64,000 nucleotides of DNA from assembly GCF_000154465.1 (NCBI RefSeq), contig NZ_DS499579.1:310001-374000 (forward strand), written 5' to 3'. This stretch comes from Alistipes putredinis DSM 17216 (lineage in GTDB: Bacteria; Bacteroidota; Bacteroidia; Bacteroidales; Rikenellaceae). Position 1 is the stretch's first letter, and every line of letters begins with the position of its first letter. The translations under genes and the position numbers were made by a program. Below the pieces are notes generated by a model. That model made no database searches. It was given only the letters and a program-made list of their open reading frames with translations, and was not told where the DNA came from. Positions 42,385 through 51,488 of this stretch are shown in pieces.

Positions 42385-44160
42385 ATGAAGAATTTATTCG
42401 GATGGATGCTGGTCGTACTGCTGGTGCTGACGGCCGGCGTGTCGTGCAGCGACGATGAAGAGCTTCTTGCGGGCAATGGAATCGCCGATGCAGCCTGGAG
42501 TGCCGAAAACCAGGTCGAGATCGAAGGCGGGGTGCTTAATTACACGTTTGCCGCCGCAAGCGATTGGACTGCCCGGAGTTCGGCTGACTGGTGCGAAGTG
42601 CAAACCGGTTCGGGTATGGCGGGCGAATCGTTGCTGCGTCTGAAAGTTGCCAAAAATACCCGGGCCGAAGCTCGTTCCGCGACGATTACCGTCAGTGTGT
42701 GGGGATATGCTTCGCCGGTTTCGTTCGTGGTGAAGCAGGGCAAAGGATTAATTGAGCAGGGGGACGGAAAATACCGCAGCGTGAACGAATGGGTTGCCGA
42801 GTACATGAAGAGCCGTTATCTCTGGAATCGTGCCATCGAGAATGTTTCGCTCGATTACAGTCTTTGTTATGACTTCTTTTTCTTCTCGATTCTCGACGGT
42901 GTAGCCGCTCAGGACGAGGTGAACCGCGAAGACGGTCATTGGCAGGGGCAGAAACGTATGTATTACTATTCGCGTTTGGAAAGCGATGCGCCTCTGTCGC
43001 GTACTCCCGGCGAGGCGTATGTCGGTTCGGGTATCTATCTGTTGGATGCGACCCGACTCGGGGACGATTATATCGGAATTGTGGTCATGGTCGTCATCCC
43101 CGGAACGCCGGCTGCGGAAGCCGGTCTCGTGCGCGGCGACTTCATCACGGCGGTCAATGGCGAGGAGGTGACCGAAAGCAACTATCAGAGTTTGGGCCGG
43201 GCCGTGTACGACGGTGCGGTCGATGTTACGGTGAACAGTGTCACGTGGACCGACAACGGGACTACTCCTGTGCTTACCCCGAAAGGGAATGTGCAACTCG
43301 GAAGTGCGACCTTCACCAGTCCGGCTATCTATATGGATAAAGTGGTCGAAATCGAAGAGTCGGACAAGAAGGCCGGTTATCTGCTCTATATGGGCTTCGA
43401 TGTCGATTACGATGAGGAGTTGATAGCCGCTTTCGACCGTTTCCGTGCACAGAATGTCACCGACCTGATCCTCGATCTGCGTTACAACAACGGTGGCGAT
43501 GTGCTTTCGAGTACTGTGCTCGGTACGCTTATCGCAGGTGAGGCGTACAAGGGACAGCTCTATGCTCATATGACGTTCAACGAGGACCGCACGGAGGCCG
43601 GAGAGAGTGGCGACTACAAGATCGGCGTCAAGGAGACGTTCGAAAGCGTGTACGAACCGATCGAAAGAGCCTTGCAACATGCTTTGGGCTTGAAGAAAAT
43701 CTATGTCCTTGTGAGCGAAACGACTGCTTCGGCGAGCGAAATGGTCATCAACGGTCTGCGCGGCCTTGATATTGAGGTCAATCTTATCGGGATGCCCACT
43801 AACGGTAAGAACGTAGGTATGGAAGGTGTGGTCCGCTCGTTTCACAATTACGATTTCCTGCTTTTCCCCGTTTCGTTCTATATTGAAAATGCCAAGGGCT
43901 TCCGGGATTACTCGGATGGCTTCACACCCGATGTCCAAATCGATGATTCGGCGATTTATCCGGGTGAATTCGGTACGATGATGGATCAGCTCGGATACCT
44001 TGCCCTGCAGTGGATCAAGACCGATAACAAACCGCAGTTGCCGTCCGCCATGCACACGCGCGGCAGTTGCCGGTCGATGAGATCTTTCGGCGATCTGTGG
44101 GAAAACCGGCCCGTACAGCCTGTGGGCGGAGCCGTGATGCAACCCGTGAGAGAGGAGTAG
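42385..44160 (+). CDS. S41 family peptidase lipoprotein with BACON and PDZ domains
   Basis: 591 aa. Lipoprotein signal ending VLTAGVSCSDDEE. Domains in order: a BACON-like sandwich (~45-120, SDWTARSSADWCEV and ATITVSVWGY), a linker, a PDZ domain (~215-300, with IPGTPAAEAGLVRGDFITAVNG), and the S41 catalytic domain (~330-540, DLRYNNGGDVLSS and ETTASASEMVINGL with the predicted catalytic Ser). Likely a surface or periplasmic protease. 18 bp after the C9-tract gene, so expressed with it; closed by a terminator at 44184. Substrate unknown. Confidence 0.88.
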   Translation: MKNLFGWMLVVLLVLTAGVSCSDDEELLAGNGIADAAWSAENQVEIEGGVLNYTFAAASDWTARSSADWCEVQTGSGMAGESLLRLKVAKNTRAEARSATITVSVWGYASPVSFVVKQGKGLIEQGDGKYRSVNEWVAEYMKSRYLWNRAIENVSLDYSLCYDFFFFSILDGVAAQDEVNREDGHWQGQKRMYYYSRLESDAPLSRTPGEAYVGSGIYLLDATRLGDDYIGIVVMVVIPGTPAAEAGLVRGDFITAVNGEEVTESNYQSLGRAVYDGAVDVTVNSVTWTDNGTTPVLTPKGNVQLGSATFTSPAIYMDKVVEIEESDKKAGYLLYMGFDVDYDEELIAAFDRFRAQNVTDLILDLRYNNGGDVLSSTVLGTLIAGEAYKGQLYAHMTFNEDRTEAGESGDYKIGVKETFESVYEPIERALQHALGLKKIYVLVSETTASASEMVINGLRGLDIEVNLIGMPTNGKNVGMEGVVRSFHNYDFLLFPVSFYIENAKGFRDYSDGFTPDVQIDDSAIYPGEFGTMMDQLGYLALQWIKTDNKPQLPSAMHTRGSCRSMRSFGDLWENRPVQPVGGAVMQPVREE

Positions 44161-44183
44161 ATCGCCCTGTTTTGATGTATGTC

Positions 44184-44217
44184 GCAGGGGTGCCCGTTGC
44201 AGGGCGCCCCTGCTCTT
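44184..44217 (+). terminator. Terminator of the surface-lipoprotein operon
   Basis: GCAGGGGTGCCC pairs with GGGCGCCCCTGC (one T-G wobble) around a GTTGCA loop, followed by TCTTTTA. Confidence 0.8.
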
Positions 44218-44304
44218 TTATCCGGACGTGTGTGTGATTTTTGCCGATAAAATGGTCGGATTCGCATAGTTTTTCGTACTTTCGCTCAAATTTACAGCAG
44301 AAAT

Positions 44305-45606
44305 ATGCAGCGACGCAGAGTCAATTTTCACACCTTGGGCTGCAAGCTCAACTTTTCGGAGAGCTCTACCCTCGCCCGTGAATTCGAAGCGGGCGGCTTC
44401 ATCCGGGTCGGGGTTTCGGAAGCGGCGGATATTTCGGTCATCAACAGTTGTTCTGTGACCGAACATGCCGACAAGAAATGCCGTAACCTGATCCGTAAAA
44501 TCCATCGGCGCAACCCGGCGGCGATTATTGTCGTCACCGGTTGCTATGCCCAGCTCAAACCGCAGGAGATCGCCTCGATCGAAGGGGTCGATCTGGTGCT
44601 GAGCAACAACGACAAGGGCGAACTTTTCAGGCGTGTAGCGGCTCTTGCGGGCAAGGGGCCCGCACAGTTCACCAGTTGCGACGCGGAGGAGCTGACCAAT
44701 TTCTTCGCCGCCTTTTCGAGCGGCGACCGTACCCGCGCGTTCCTGAAAGTGCAGGACGGCTGCGACTATAAGTGCGCCTACTGTACGATCCACTATGCGC
44801 GGGGCGCCAGCCGCAATATGCCGATCGCCGATCTGGTGAAGGAAGCCGAACAAATCGCCGCTGCGGGACAGCGGGAGATCGTCATCACGGGGATCAATAC
44901 GGGCGATTTCGGACGCACGACGGGTGAGCGGTTCATCGATCTGCTGCGGGCCCTGAACGAGGTCGAAGGCATCGAACGCTACCGTATATCTTCGATAGAG
45001 CCGAATCTTTTAACGGATGAGATAATAGCGTTTTGCGCTTCGTCACCTAAATTCCAGCATCACTTTCATATCCCGCTTCAGAGCGGTTCGGACAGCGTGC
45101 TTGCACGGATGCGCCGCCGCTATACGACCGAAAAATTCGCCGAGCGGATCGAGGCCGTGCGGCGCCTGATGCCGGACGCCTTTATCGGGATCGACGTGAT
45201 CGTCGGTTTTCCCGGTGAGACGGAGTCCGATTTCCGTACGACCTACGAGTTCCTGGAGCGCCTTGCACCGGCCTATTTGCATATTTTCCCCTTCTCGGAG
45301 CGTCCCGGCACGCCGGCCGTCGATTTTCCGGACAAAGTGCAGCCTTCGGTGGCTACACGGCGCGTGGAGGAGCTGGAAGAGCTTTGCCGCCGACTGCACG
45401 GCGAATTCTGCGCCCGGGCCGAAGGTACGACGGACGAGGTGTTGTTCGAGAGCACGATGCGGGGCGGGATGATGTTCGGCTATACGGGCAACTACCGCCG
45501 GGTCAAGGCCCCCTACGACCGGAGTCGGATCAACACGATTTGCCGGGTGCGGCTGGGGCGTATGGACGATGCGAACGATCTCGAAGGCGAAATCGTGGAT
45601 AATTAG
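44305..45606 (+). CDS. mtaB: tRNA (t6A37)-C2 methylthiotransferase MtaB
   Basis: Radical-SAM enzyme converting t6A37 of tRNA to ms2t6A. 433 aa. N-terminal UPF0004 domain with conserved cysteines (TLGCKLNFSE, INSCSVT, GCYAQLKP), radical-SAM cluster C153-x3-C157-x2-C160 in CDYKCAYC, and a C-terminal TRAM-like region. MtaB rather than MiaB is favoured by the HTLGCKLN start and length; the assignment is by family resemblance. Confidence 0.9.
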   Translation: MQRRRVNFHTLGCKLNFSESSTLAREFEAGGFIRVGVSEAADISVINSCSVTEHADKKCRNLIRKIHRRNPAAIIVVTGCYAQLKPQEIASIEGVDLVLSNNDKGELFRRVAALAGKGPAQFTSCDAEELTNFFAAFSSGDRTRAFLKVQDGCDYKCAYCTIHYARGASRNMPIADLVKEAEQIAAAGQREIVITGINTGDFGRTTGERFIDLLRALNEVEGIERYRISSIEPNLLTDEIIAFCASSPKFQHHFHIPLQSGSDSVLARMRRRYTTEKFAERIEAVRRLMPDAFIGIDVIVGFPGETESDFRTTYEFLERLAPAYLHIFPFSERPGTPAVDFPDKVQPSVATRRVEELEELCRRLHGEFCARAEGTTDEVLFESTMRGGMMFGYTGNYRRVKAPYDRSRINTICRVRLGRMDDANDLEGEIVDN

Positions 45607-45981
45607 CGATTTCTTCGTATATTTGTATCAGGCGAAGGTTCGGGTGAATTTCGTTTCGGCATTCCGGCCGGATGCGGCCTTGCCTCCGGGCCGCATTGTA
45701 TTTTGCGAAAATGGCCTGTATTTCGGGCGGGCGGCGGCTGGGCTTGCCGTACCGTCCGGTCGTTTTTGTAAGAACGAGTTGCGGTGTAGTCTGCCGGATT
45801 CGGCATTGGTTACGCCTTGAACTGTTTTTCGGAATACGGCTTGTAGCTCGGTAAGATTCAAACAAGTTTGCTTTTGCCCTTGCCTTGCATTATATTTGTT
45901 GCATCGCTCCGGATATGTTCGGGTGGGGGGACTGCCCTGCCGATACGGGCGGTTTGGGACGATTTTAACAGTTAAACGCGT
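45607..45981 (+). other. 375-bp intergenic region with two promoter boxes
   Basis: A TATATTTG box lies at 45618-45625, only 12 bp after mtaB, then a GC-rich hairpin (ATGCGGCC 45672-45679 / GGCCGCAT 45689-45696) followed by TGTATTTTG. Further on, 45849-45898 resembles the repeat-module 3' half (CTCGGTAAG ... TTTGCTTTTGC ... TATATTTG). No convincing ORF. The first box plus hairpin could define a transcript of about 75 nt, or the hairpin could simply terminate mtaB. Confidence 0.45.
45867..45898 (+). promoter_or_regulatory. Promoter of the sensor-TrkH operon
   Basis: TTTG 45867-45870, 20-bp spacer, TATATTTG 45891-45898. Both Bacteroidota elements are exact; the ATG is 83 bp downstream. Confidence 0.75.
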
Positions 45982-46746
45982 ATGACGGGAATTCGAAGAA
46001 GAATATCCATTGCTTTCTTGAGTATCGTCGGGTTGTTGTTCGCCTCGGGGATGATCTCTTTTTTCGAGCTGAGTCACTTGAGCTACGACACCGAGGAGAT
46101 TTTGAAAGCCAACCAGCGGAATGTGGAGCTCGCCAAGGAGATGCTCGGCGCCGTGCATGATCAAAACGTGGCGATCGTGCATTTGGCGATCCTGCAAGAT
46201 GCGAGTTACGATAGCCTGTGCCGCACGGGAATGCAGCGGTTGGAACATGCGGTGGCTACGGCCCAGAAAGGAGCGTTGGACCGCTCGGCGCTCGACTCCC
46301 TGACGGGTGCGACTACCGAGTTGCTGGTGCTGACCAAGATGTTTCTCGCGACCGAATCCCCGAAGGCAGGGGACGAGTCGGGAGAGGTGTGGTACAACGA
46401 ATATTATGAAAAACAGTACGAAAAGGTCGTCACGGCGGTTCGGGACTATATGACTTCGACGCAGAGTTCGCTGGCTCCGCGGGCCGAGCAGCTCAAGAAA
46501 AACGCTTACCGGGCCGTTACTCCCGTGCTGATATCGCTGGTGGTGATGATCGCTACAGTGTTGATGCTCTTTTACTTTACGATGCTCTACTGTGTCAATC
46601 CGATCGTGGCGATGAACAAGGGGCTCGGACAGTATCTGACCTTCAGGATACCCTTTGCCGTGAAAGCCGAGTGTAAGGACGAAATCCTGGAACTCAAGGA
46701 AAAAATCGAGGCACTCGTCGCCATGCTGAAACAAAATAAAGCGTAG
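45982..46746 (+). CDS. Membrane sensor-like protein (four-helix bundle plus HAMP-like end, no output domain)
   Basis: 254 aa. A transmembrane helix at ~10-28, a helical periplasmic segment (~30-172) resembling the four-helix-bundle sensor domain of chemoreceptors, a second transmembrane helix (~176-200) followed by NPIVAMNKGLGQYL, which looks like the start of a HAMP linker, then a short coiled helix to the end. No kinase, methyl-accepting or cyclase domain follows. trkH starts 6 bp after its stop, so the two are coexpressed. A regulatory role for potassium uptake is inference from position. Confidence 0.7.
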   Translation: MTGIRRRISIAFLSIVGLLFASGMISFFELSHLSYDTEEILKANQRNVELAKEMLGAVHDQNVAIVHLAILQDASYDSLCRTGMQRLEHAVATAQKGALDRSALDSLTGATTELLVLTKMFLATESPKAGDESGEVWYNEYYEKQYEKVVTAVRDYMTSTQSSLAPRAEQLKKNAYRAVTPVLISLVVMIATVLMLFYFTMLYCVNPIVAMNKGLGQYLTFRIPFAVKAECKDEILELKEKIEALVAMLKQNKA

Positions 46747-46752
46747 AGAGTC

Positions 46753-48198
46753 ATGCGGGTCAATGTGATATTGCGATACGTGGGAATGATTATGCTGTTG
46801 TTGGCATTCTTTATGTTCGTTTCGGCAGGGATCTCCTATGTCAACCACATGGATTCCGCGTTTTACCCGTTGCTGCTCTCGGCTCTGCTGACGGCGCTGT
46901 TGGGGGGCTTCCCGCTCATTTTCGTGGAAAAGCAGGATCGGATCACCAATAAGGAGGGGTTTTGCATCGTGGTCGGTTCATGGTTGCTCGCCTGCGTCGT
47001 CGGTATGTTTCCCTACCTGATCTGGGGCGGTGAGTTCAGCGTGATAAATGCTTGGTTCGAAACTGTTTCGGGCTTTACGACCACAGGATCTTCGATTTTG
47101 CAAAATGTCGAGGCGCTGCCCCGGGGATTGCAGTTCTGGCGGATGTCCTCGACCTGGGTCGGAGGTATGGGCGTGGTGATGTTCGCGCTGGTGATCCTGC
47201 CTGCACTGGGTACCAGCAAAATGATGCTTTCGAGTGTCGAGATGTCCACCCTGGCCCGGGACAATTATCGTTACAGGGCTCAGATGGTGGTTCAGATCTT
47301 GTTGTTCGTCTATGTCGGACTTACGATATTTTTCACTTTCATGCTGAAATTCGCCGGAATGAACTGGTTCGATGCCGTATGTCATTCGATGTCGGCCTGT
47401 GCGACCAGCGGGTTCGGAACCAAAAATACCAGTGTCGCCTTTTACGACAGTGCGATGATCGACATGGTACTCATCTTCGCGATGGGTATTTCAGGCATCC
47501 ATTTCGGTTTGATCTATGCGACCGTTACCGGTAAGCGCAACAATATTTTCCGTAGCGAAGTCACTTTGTTTTATCTCGGAATGTTGATTCTGGGAAGCCT
47601 GCTGATCGCCCTGAGTTTATATATCGCCGATATTTATCCTACGTTCAGGTCATCGCTGCGTTTCGCGTCGTTCCAGTTTGTTTCCGTGACATCGACTTCC
47701 GGCTTCGCTACGGCCGATTCCAGCCTGTGGACTCCGTTCGCAATTATTTTGCTGATACTGGGCTCGTTGATCTGCGCTTGTGCGGGTTCCACCTCGGGTG
47801 GTATGAAGGCCAATCGAGCATTGATGGCTCTGAAGATGCTTTACATCCGGGTGAAGCAGCAGCAGCATCCGAATGCCGTCATCCGGCTCAAGATGGACGG
47901 TGTGATTCAGGAAGCGGGCGTGCTGCATACGGTGTCGCTTTTCATCGTGGCCTACCTGCTTCTCATTCTCATCGGAACGATTCTCTGTACGCTTTTCGGC
48001 GTAGATCTGATGACCAGTTTTTCGGGGTGCGTGGCTTCTATCGGCAATGTAGGTCCGGGATTTGGAGGGGTTAATTCGATGGCCAACTACGGTGATTTGC
48101 CGGCGATCGTGAAATTTATCTTCACGGCGCTTATGTTGTTGGGACGTCTGGAGATATTCGGATTGTTGCAATTCTTGTTAATCAGATGGTGGAAATGA
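46753..48198 (+). CDS. trkH: TrkH family potassium uptake permease
   Basis: 481 aa, about ten hydrophobic helices arranged as repeated MPM units; filter-like segments such as ETVSGFTTTGSSI, SMSACATSGFGT and TSTSGFATAD with conserved Gly. Translocates K+ (or Na+/K+) in the inner membrane. Usually partnered by the NAD-binding TrkA, which is not in the window. The next gene begins in a 4-bp ATGA overlap with its stop. Confidence 0.93.
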   Translation: MRVNVILRYVGMIMLLLAFFMFVSAGISYVNHMDSAFYPLLLSALLTALLGGFPLIFVEKQDRITNKEGFCIVVGSWLLACVVGMFPYLIWGGEFSVINAWFETVSGFTTTGSSILQNVEALPRGLQFWRMSSTWVGGMGVVMFALVILPALGTSKMMLSSVEMSTLARDNYRYRAQMVVQILLFVYVGLTIFFTFMLKFAGMNWFDAVCHSMSACATSGFGTKNTSVAFYDSAMIDMVLIFAMGISGIHFGLIYATVTGKRNNIFRSEVTLFYLGMLILGSLLIALSLYIADIYPTFRSSLRFASFQFVSVTSTSGFATADSSLWTPFAIILLILGSLICACAGSTSGGMKANRALMALKMLYIRVKQQQHPNAVIRLKMDGVIQEAGVLHTVSLFIVAYLLLILIGTILCTLFGVDLMTSFSGCVASIGNVGPGFGGVNSMANYGDLPAIVKFIFTALMLLGRLEIFGLLQFLLIRWWK

Positions 48199-49727
48199 TG
48201 TGGCATAAGTTATTGATCGGTTTATTTTTGACCTTCTCGGTCGTTATCGTGCGAGGAGCTTCCGACCCGGCGGGGCCCGGTATTCCTGCCCTGCAGTCGA
48301 ATTCGGAATACGTTGCGCTTCGGGATCAGGACAGTCGGTTGCAGGTCCGGATCGACGAGATGCAGACCCGGATTGCAGGACTGCGTGCGATGCTGCGGGA
48401 AAATCCGGCCGCACAGGAGACTTACGGCGCTCAGATTCTCTCGCTCGAAAGCGAAATGCTCTCTGCCCAGGGACTCCGTACGCAGGTCGCGGCCCGGATC
48501 AACGCCATCGAGCAGGCTTGGCTGACCGAACATCCCGATTATGTTCCGGCGGCCGAAACGGAAAAATCTCTTATCACGCAGACTCCCGAATCGCAGCAGA
48601 GTCGGAATCTCGTGTTCAACGGTTATTTCCGTGAGAATCTTCCGGCACGTGATTACGAGGCTCTGCTCCGGGCGCAGCGCATGGAGGCGGAGGTGGCCGG
48701 ATGTGCCGGGCGCCTGCTGGAGAACTACCGGCAGCAGACTCTTTTGAAGCAGCAGTACGATACCGTTCGTACGGAGCAGGCGGCTGTCGATCTTTTCGGT
48801 CGTTACCGCACGGTAGCCAACCTGGGCCGGGTTTTGCGGGATTCGCTGACGGCCGTATGGGGATATGTGTATGATAACAAGAGCTATGCTTACGATTATA
48901 TCCTGGATAAGTTGAATTGCAGAGAACAGCAGGCACGCCAGCAGAAGGCGTTGGACGATGTGCGGCGGCAGATGTCTGCGGCCCAGGCCGAAGGGCTTGT
49001 CGATGCGCTCCCCGATTATTATATCCGGAAACGCTATTTGACGGATTATGAGCGGGAAATCGCCCGGCTGCTGGGGTTGGGACTTGCATCCGATTCCTTG
49101 AAGCGGGTGGCTTTACAGCTTCAGACGATAGATTTTCGTCTTCCGAAGCCGGAGATTACGGAACGCTATTTCCTCGATTACGAGCCGGTCGAATTTGTTG
49201 CGGGGCGCTATACGTATAAAAAGCCGATTCCGGACTGTCCTGTCTATGAGCATGGAGTGATCTACCGAATCTTGCTCGGGGAGTATAAGTACAAACAGAA
49301 TATCTCCATTTTCCGTAACGCTTCTCCGCTCTATGTATTGAAGACCGACGTAGGGCGTTACCGCTATTTCGCGGGAGGTTTCGCGACCAAGGCCGAAGCC
49401 GTCGATGCACAGGAGTTGCTGCGGACGAAAGGATTCCGCCGTCCGGAACTGGCCGTGTGGTACGACGGGGAATATACCAATCTGACACGGACCCCTGAGG
49501 CTGAAATGGCCGTTTTCCGGGTGGAGATCTCCAGTGAGCAGAATCTGTCGGATGCCGTGAAGCAGGCGATCGCGCAGGCCGCTCCCGGCTGCGACCTGTC
49601 CCGCGTGGGGGCGGATCTTTTCGTCGTCGGACAGTTCGACAACAAGGCTGTCGCGGATCAGGCGGTTGCCGCGATTCGCGCCGCCGATCCTCAATTATCG
49701 GTAAAAGTGACGGAAATTGCTGAATAA
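48195..49727 (+). CDS. Exported coiled-coil protein with SPOR-like repeats
   Basis: About 510 aa. Start chosen at the ATG at 48195, in ATGA overlap with trkH; ATGs at 48186 and 48198 are alternatives. Signal peptide to about residue 22; a long charged/Gln-rich helical region (~40-300) with coiled-coil character; then two compact alpha/beta units (VIYRILLGEYKYKQNISIF.. and AVFRVEISSEQNLSDAV..) that look like SPOR-type peptidoglycan-binding folds, which in Bacteroidota often end such proteins. Exact function unknown; a periplasmic envelope role is inferred. Confidence 0.65.
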   Translation: MMWHKLLIGLFLTFSVVIVRGASDPAGPGIPALQSNSEYVALRDQDSRLQVRIDEMQTRIAGLRAMLRENPAAQETYGAQILSLESEMLSAQGLRTQVAARINAIEQAWLTEHPDYVPAAETEKSLITQTPESQQSRNLVFNGYFRENLPARDYEALLRAQRMEAEVAGCAGRLLENYRQQTLLKQQYDTVRTEQAAVDLFGRYRTVANLGRVLRDSLTAVWGYVYDNKSYAYDYILDKLNCREQQARQQKALDDVRRQMSAAQAEGLVDALPDYYIRKRYLTDYEREIARLLGLGLASDSLKRVALQLQTIDFRLPKPEITERYFLDYEPVEFVAGRYTYKKPIPDCPVYEHGVIYRILLGEYKYKQNISIFRNASPLYVLKTDVGRYRYFAGGFATKAEAVDAQELLRTKGFRRPELAVWYDGEYTNLTRTPEAEMAVFRVEISSEQNLSDAVKQAIAQAAPGCDLSRVGADLFVVGQFDNKAVADQAVAAIRAADPQLSVKVTEIAE

Positions 49728-49858
49728 TCGAATTTTTTGCGTATCTTCACCCAAAAGAATGTAGGTCCGTATTCGGACGTATATCGGTGCATCGGGTGGA
49801 AATTCGGCCTGCGAACCGGTTACTCCGATCTTTTTCGGTAATTTTTAATGCTGTGAAT

Positions 49859-50326
49859 ATGTTTTTTATCGTTCTGCTGGTCTTTTTCGGGTTACTGTTT
49901 TTGGTGGCGGAGCTCGTCCTGCTGCCGGGCGTATCGATCGGGGCGATTCTCGCGTTGGTCAGCTACGGCGGTGCCATTTATATCGCTTTCCGGGATTATG
50001 GTCCTTTGGCGGGCGGAATCGTCGTCGCCGTGGTTCTCGTCCTTTCGTTCGTGGCGACTGTCGTTTCGCTGCGATCCAAAACCTGGCGCCGTTTCTCTTT
50101 GAAACAGAAGGTCGATTCCTCTGTGATGCCCGAACCGGTGCAGCAGAGTGTCCGTGTCGGAGATACGGGAATGACCGTTTCGCGCCTGGCCCCGATGGGC
50201 AAAGTGGAGATCGGCGGTAAGATTTACGAAGCCAAGTCCATGGACAGTTACATAGATCCCCGCCGGGAGGTAGAAGTCGTCGGCTTCGAAAATTTCAATA
50301 TAATCGTACGCAAACACATTAAATAG
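49859..50326 (+). CDS. NfeD-like membrane protein
   Basis: 155 aa from the ATG at 49859 (MFFIVLLVFFGLLFLVAELV). Two to three N-terminal helices (~1-75), then a soluble OB-fold (~95-150, VGDTGMTVSRLAPMGKVEIGG ending VVGFENFNIIVRK). This is the short form that pairs with flotillins; floA starts 7 bp downstream. Together they belong to membrane-domain organisation. Confidence 0.88.
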   Translation: MFFIVLLVFFGLLFLVAELVLLPGVSIGAILALVSYGGAIYIAFRDYGPLAGGIVVAVVLVLSFVATVVSLRSKTWRRFSLKQKVDSSVMPEPVQQSVRVGDTGMTVSRLAPMGKVEIGGKIYEAKSMDSYIDPRREVEVVGFENFNIIVRKHIK

Positions 50327-50333
50327 ATAAAAG

Positions 50334-51299
50334 ATGGAAATCGGTATCATTGCATTAATCGTCTTCGTTTCGCTTTTTGCGATTTGGCTTATTTTTTACT
50401 TCATTCCCGTAGGCTTGTGGTTTTCGGCACTGGTGTCGGGCGTGCGGATCAGTTTGTTGCAGTTGATCTTGATGCGCTGGCGCAAGGTGCCGCCCTCGAC
50501 GATCGTATCGTCGATGATCGAGAGTACGAAGGCCGGTCTGGAACTCAATCCCAACGAGCTCGAAGCCCACTATCTGGCCGGAGGTAACGTGACCAATGTG
50601 GTGCATGCGCTGGTGTCGGCCCAGAAAGCCAATATTATGCTCGATTTCAAGATGGCTACGGCGATCGATCTGGCGGGCCGCGATGTATTCGAAGCGGTAC
50701 AGATGTCGGTCAATCCCAAAGTCATCAATACTCCGCCGGTAGCTGCAGTGGCCAAGGACGGTATTCAGCTGATCGCCAAGGCGCGCGTTACGGTGCGGGC
50801 CAATATCAAGCAGTTGGTCGGCGGTGCCGGTGAGGAAACGGTTCTGGCACGTGTCGGCGAAGGTATCGTTTCGTCGATCGGCTCGGCACAGTCGCACAAG
50901 ATCGTGCTGGAGAATCCCGATTCGATCTCCCGCGTGGTGCTGGAGAAGGGATTGGATGCGGGAACGGCGTTCGAAATTCTTTCGATCGACATCGCCGATA
51001 TAGACGTAGGTAAGAATATCGGCGCACAGTTGCAGATGGACCAGGCCGAAGCGGACAAGAACATCGCCCAGGCCAAGGCCGAGGAGCGTCGTGCTATGGC
51101 CGTAGCTCTCGAACAGGAGAACAAGGCCAAGGCGCAGGATGCCCGCGCCAAGGTGATTCTGGCCGAAGCCGAAGTGCCGCTGGCTATGGCCGAAGCGTTC
51201 CGCAGCGGAAATCTGGGCGTGATGGATTACTATAAGATGAAGAACATCATGGCGGATACTACGATGCGCGAAACGATCGCCAAACCCGATAAGAAATAG
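50334..51299 (+). CDS. floA: Flotillin-like protein FloA
   Basis: 321 aa. N-terminal membrane hairpin (~5-40), then a SPFH-like domain (~45-215, VPPSTIVSSMIESTKAG..., GRDVFEAVQMSVNPKVI), then an Ala/Glu-rich coiled coil (QMDQAEADKNIAQAKAEERR) and a short tail. Scaffolds membrane microdomains. Operon with NfeD; terminator at 51325. Confidence 0.93.
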   Translation: MEIGIIALIVFVSLFAIWLIFYFIPVGLWFSALVSGVRISLLQLILMRWRKVPPSTIVSSMIESTKAGLELNPNELEAHYLAGGNVTNVVHALVSAQKANIMLDFKMATAIDLAGRDVFEAVQMSVNPKVINTPPVAAVAKDGIQLIAKARVTVRANIKQLVGGAGEETVLARVGEGIVSSIGSAQSHKIVLENPDSISRVVLEKGLDAGTAFEILSIDIADIDVGKNIGAQLQMDQAEADKNIAQAKAEERRAMAVALEQENKAKAQDARAKVILAEAEVPLAMAEAFRSGNLGVMDYYKMKNIMADTTMRETIAKPDKK

Positions 51300-51324
51300 G
51301 ACGACGAATCGTTGTTCGCATGAA

Positions 51325-51356
51325 AAACCCCGTTGAAATCTCAACGGGGTTTCTTT
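51325..51356 (+). terminator. Terminator of the nfeD-floA unit
   Basis: AAACCCCGTTGA (51325-51336) pairs with TCAACGGGGTTT (51341-51352), loop AATC, then CTTTTA. Confidence 0.85.
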
Positions 51357-51488
51357 TATCGATATGGGCGGGAATCTATCGGAGCGTATTGTAGAATGGA
51401 GCGTCCCGTTTCGGGGCCGAAGTATGACGGGCCAAGCCATACAGCGTGCCGGTGGACTCTATTTTATTCGAATGGAACGGCAGGCCGG

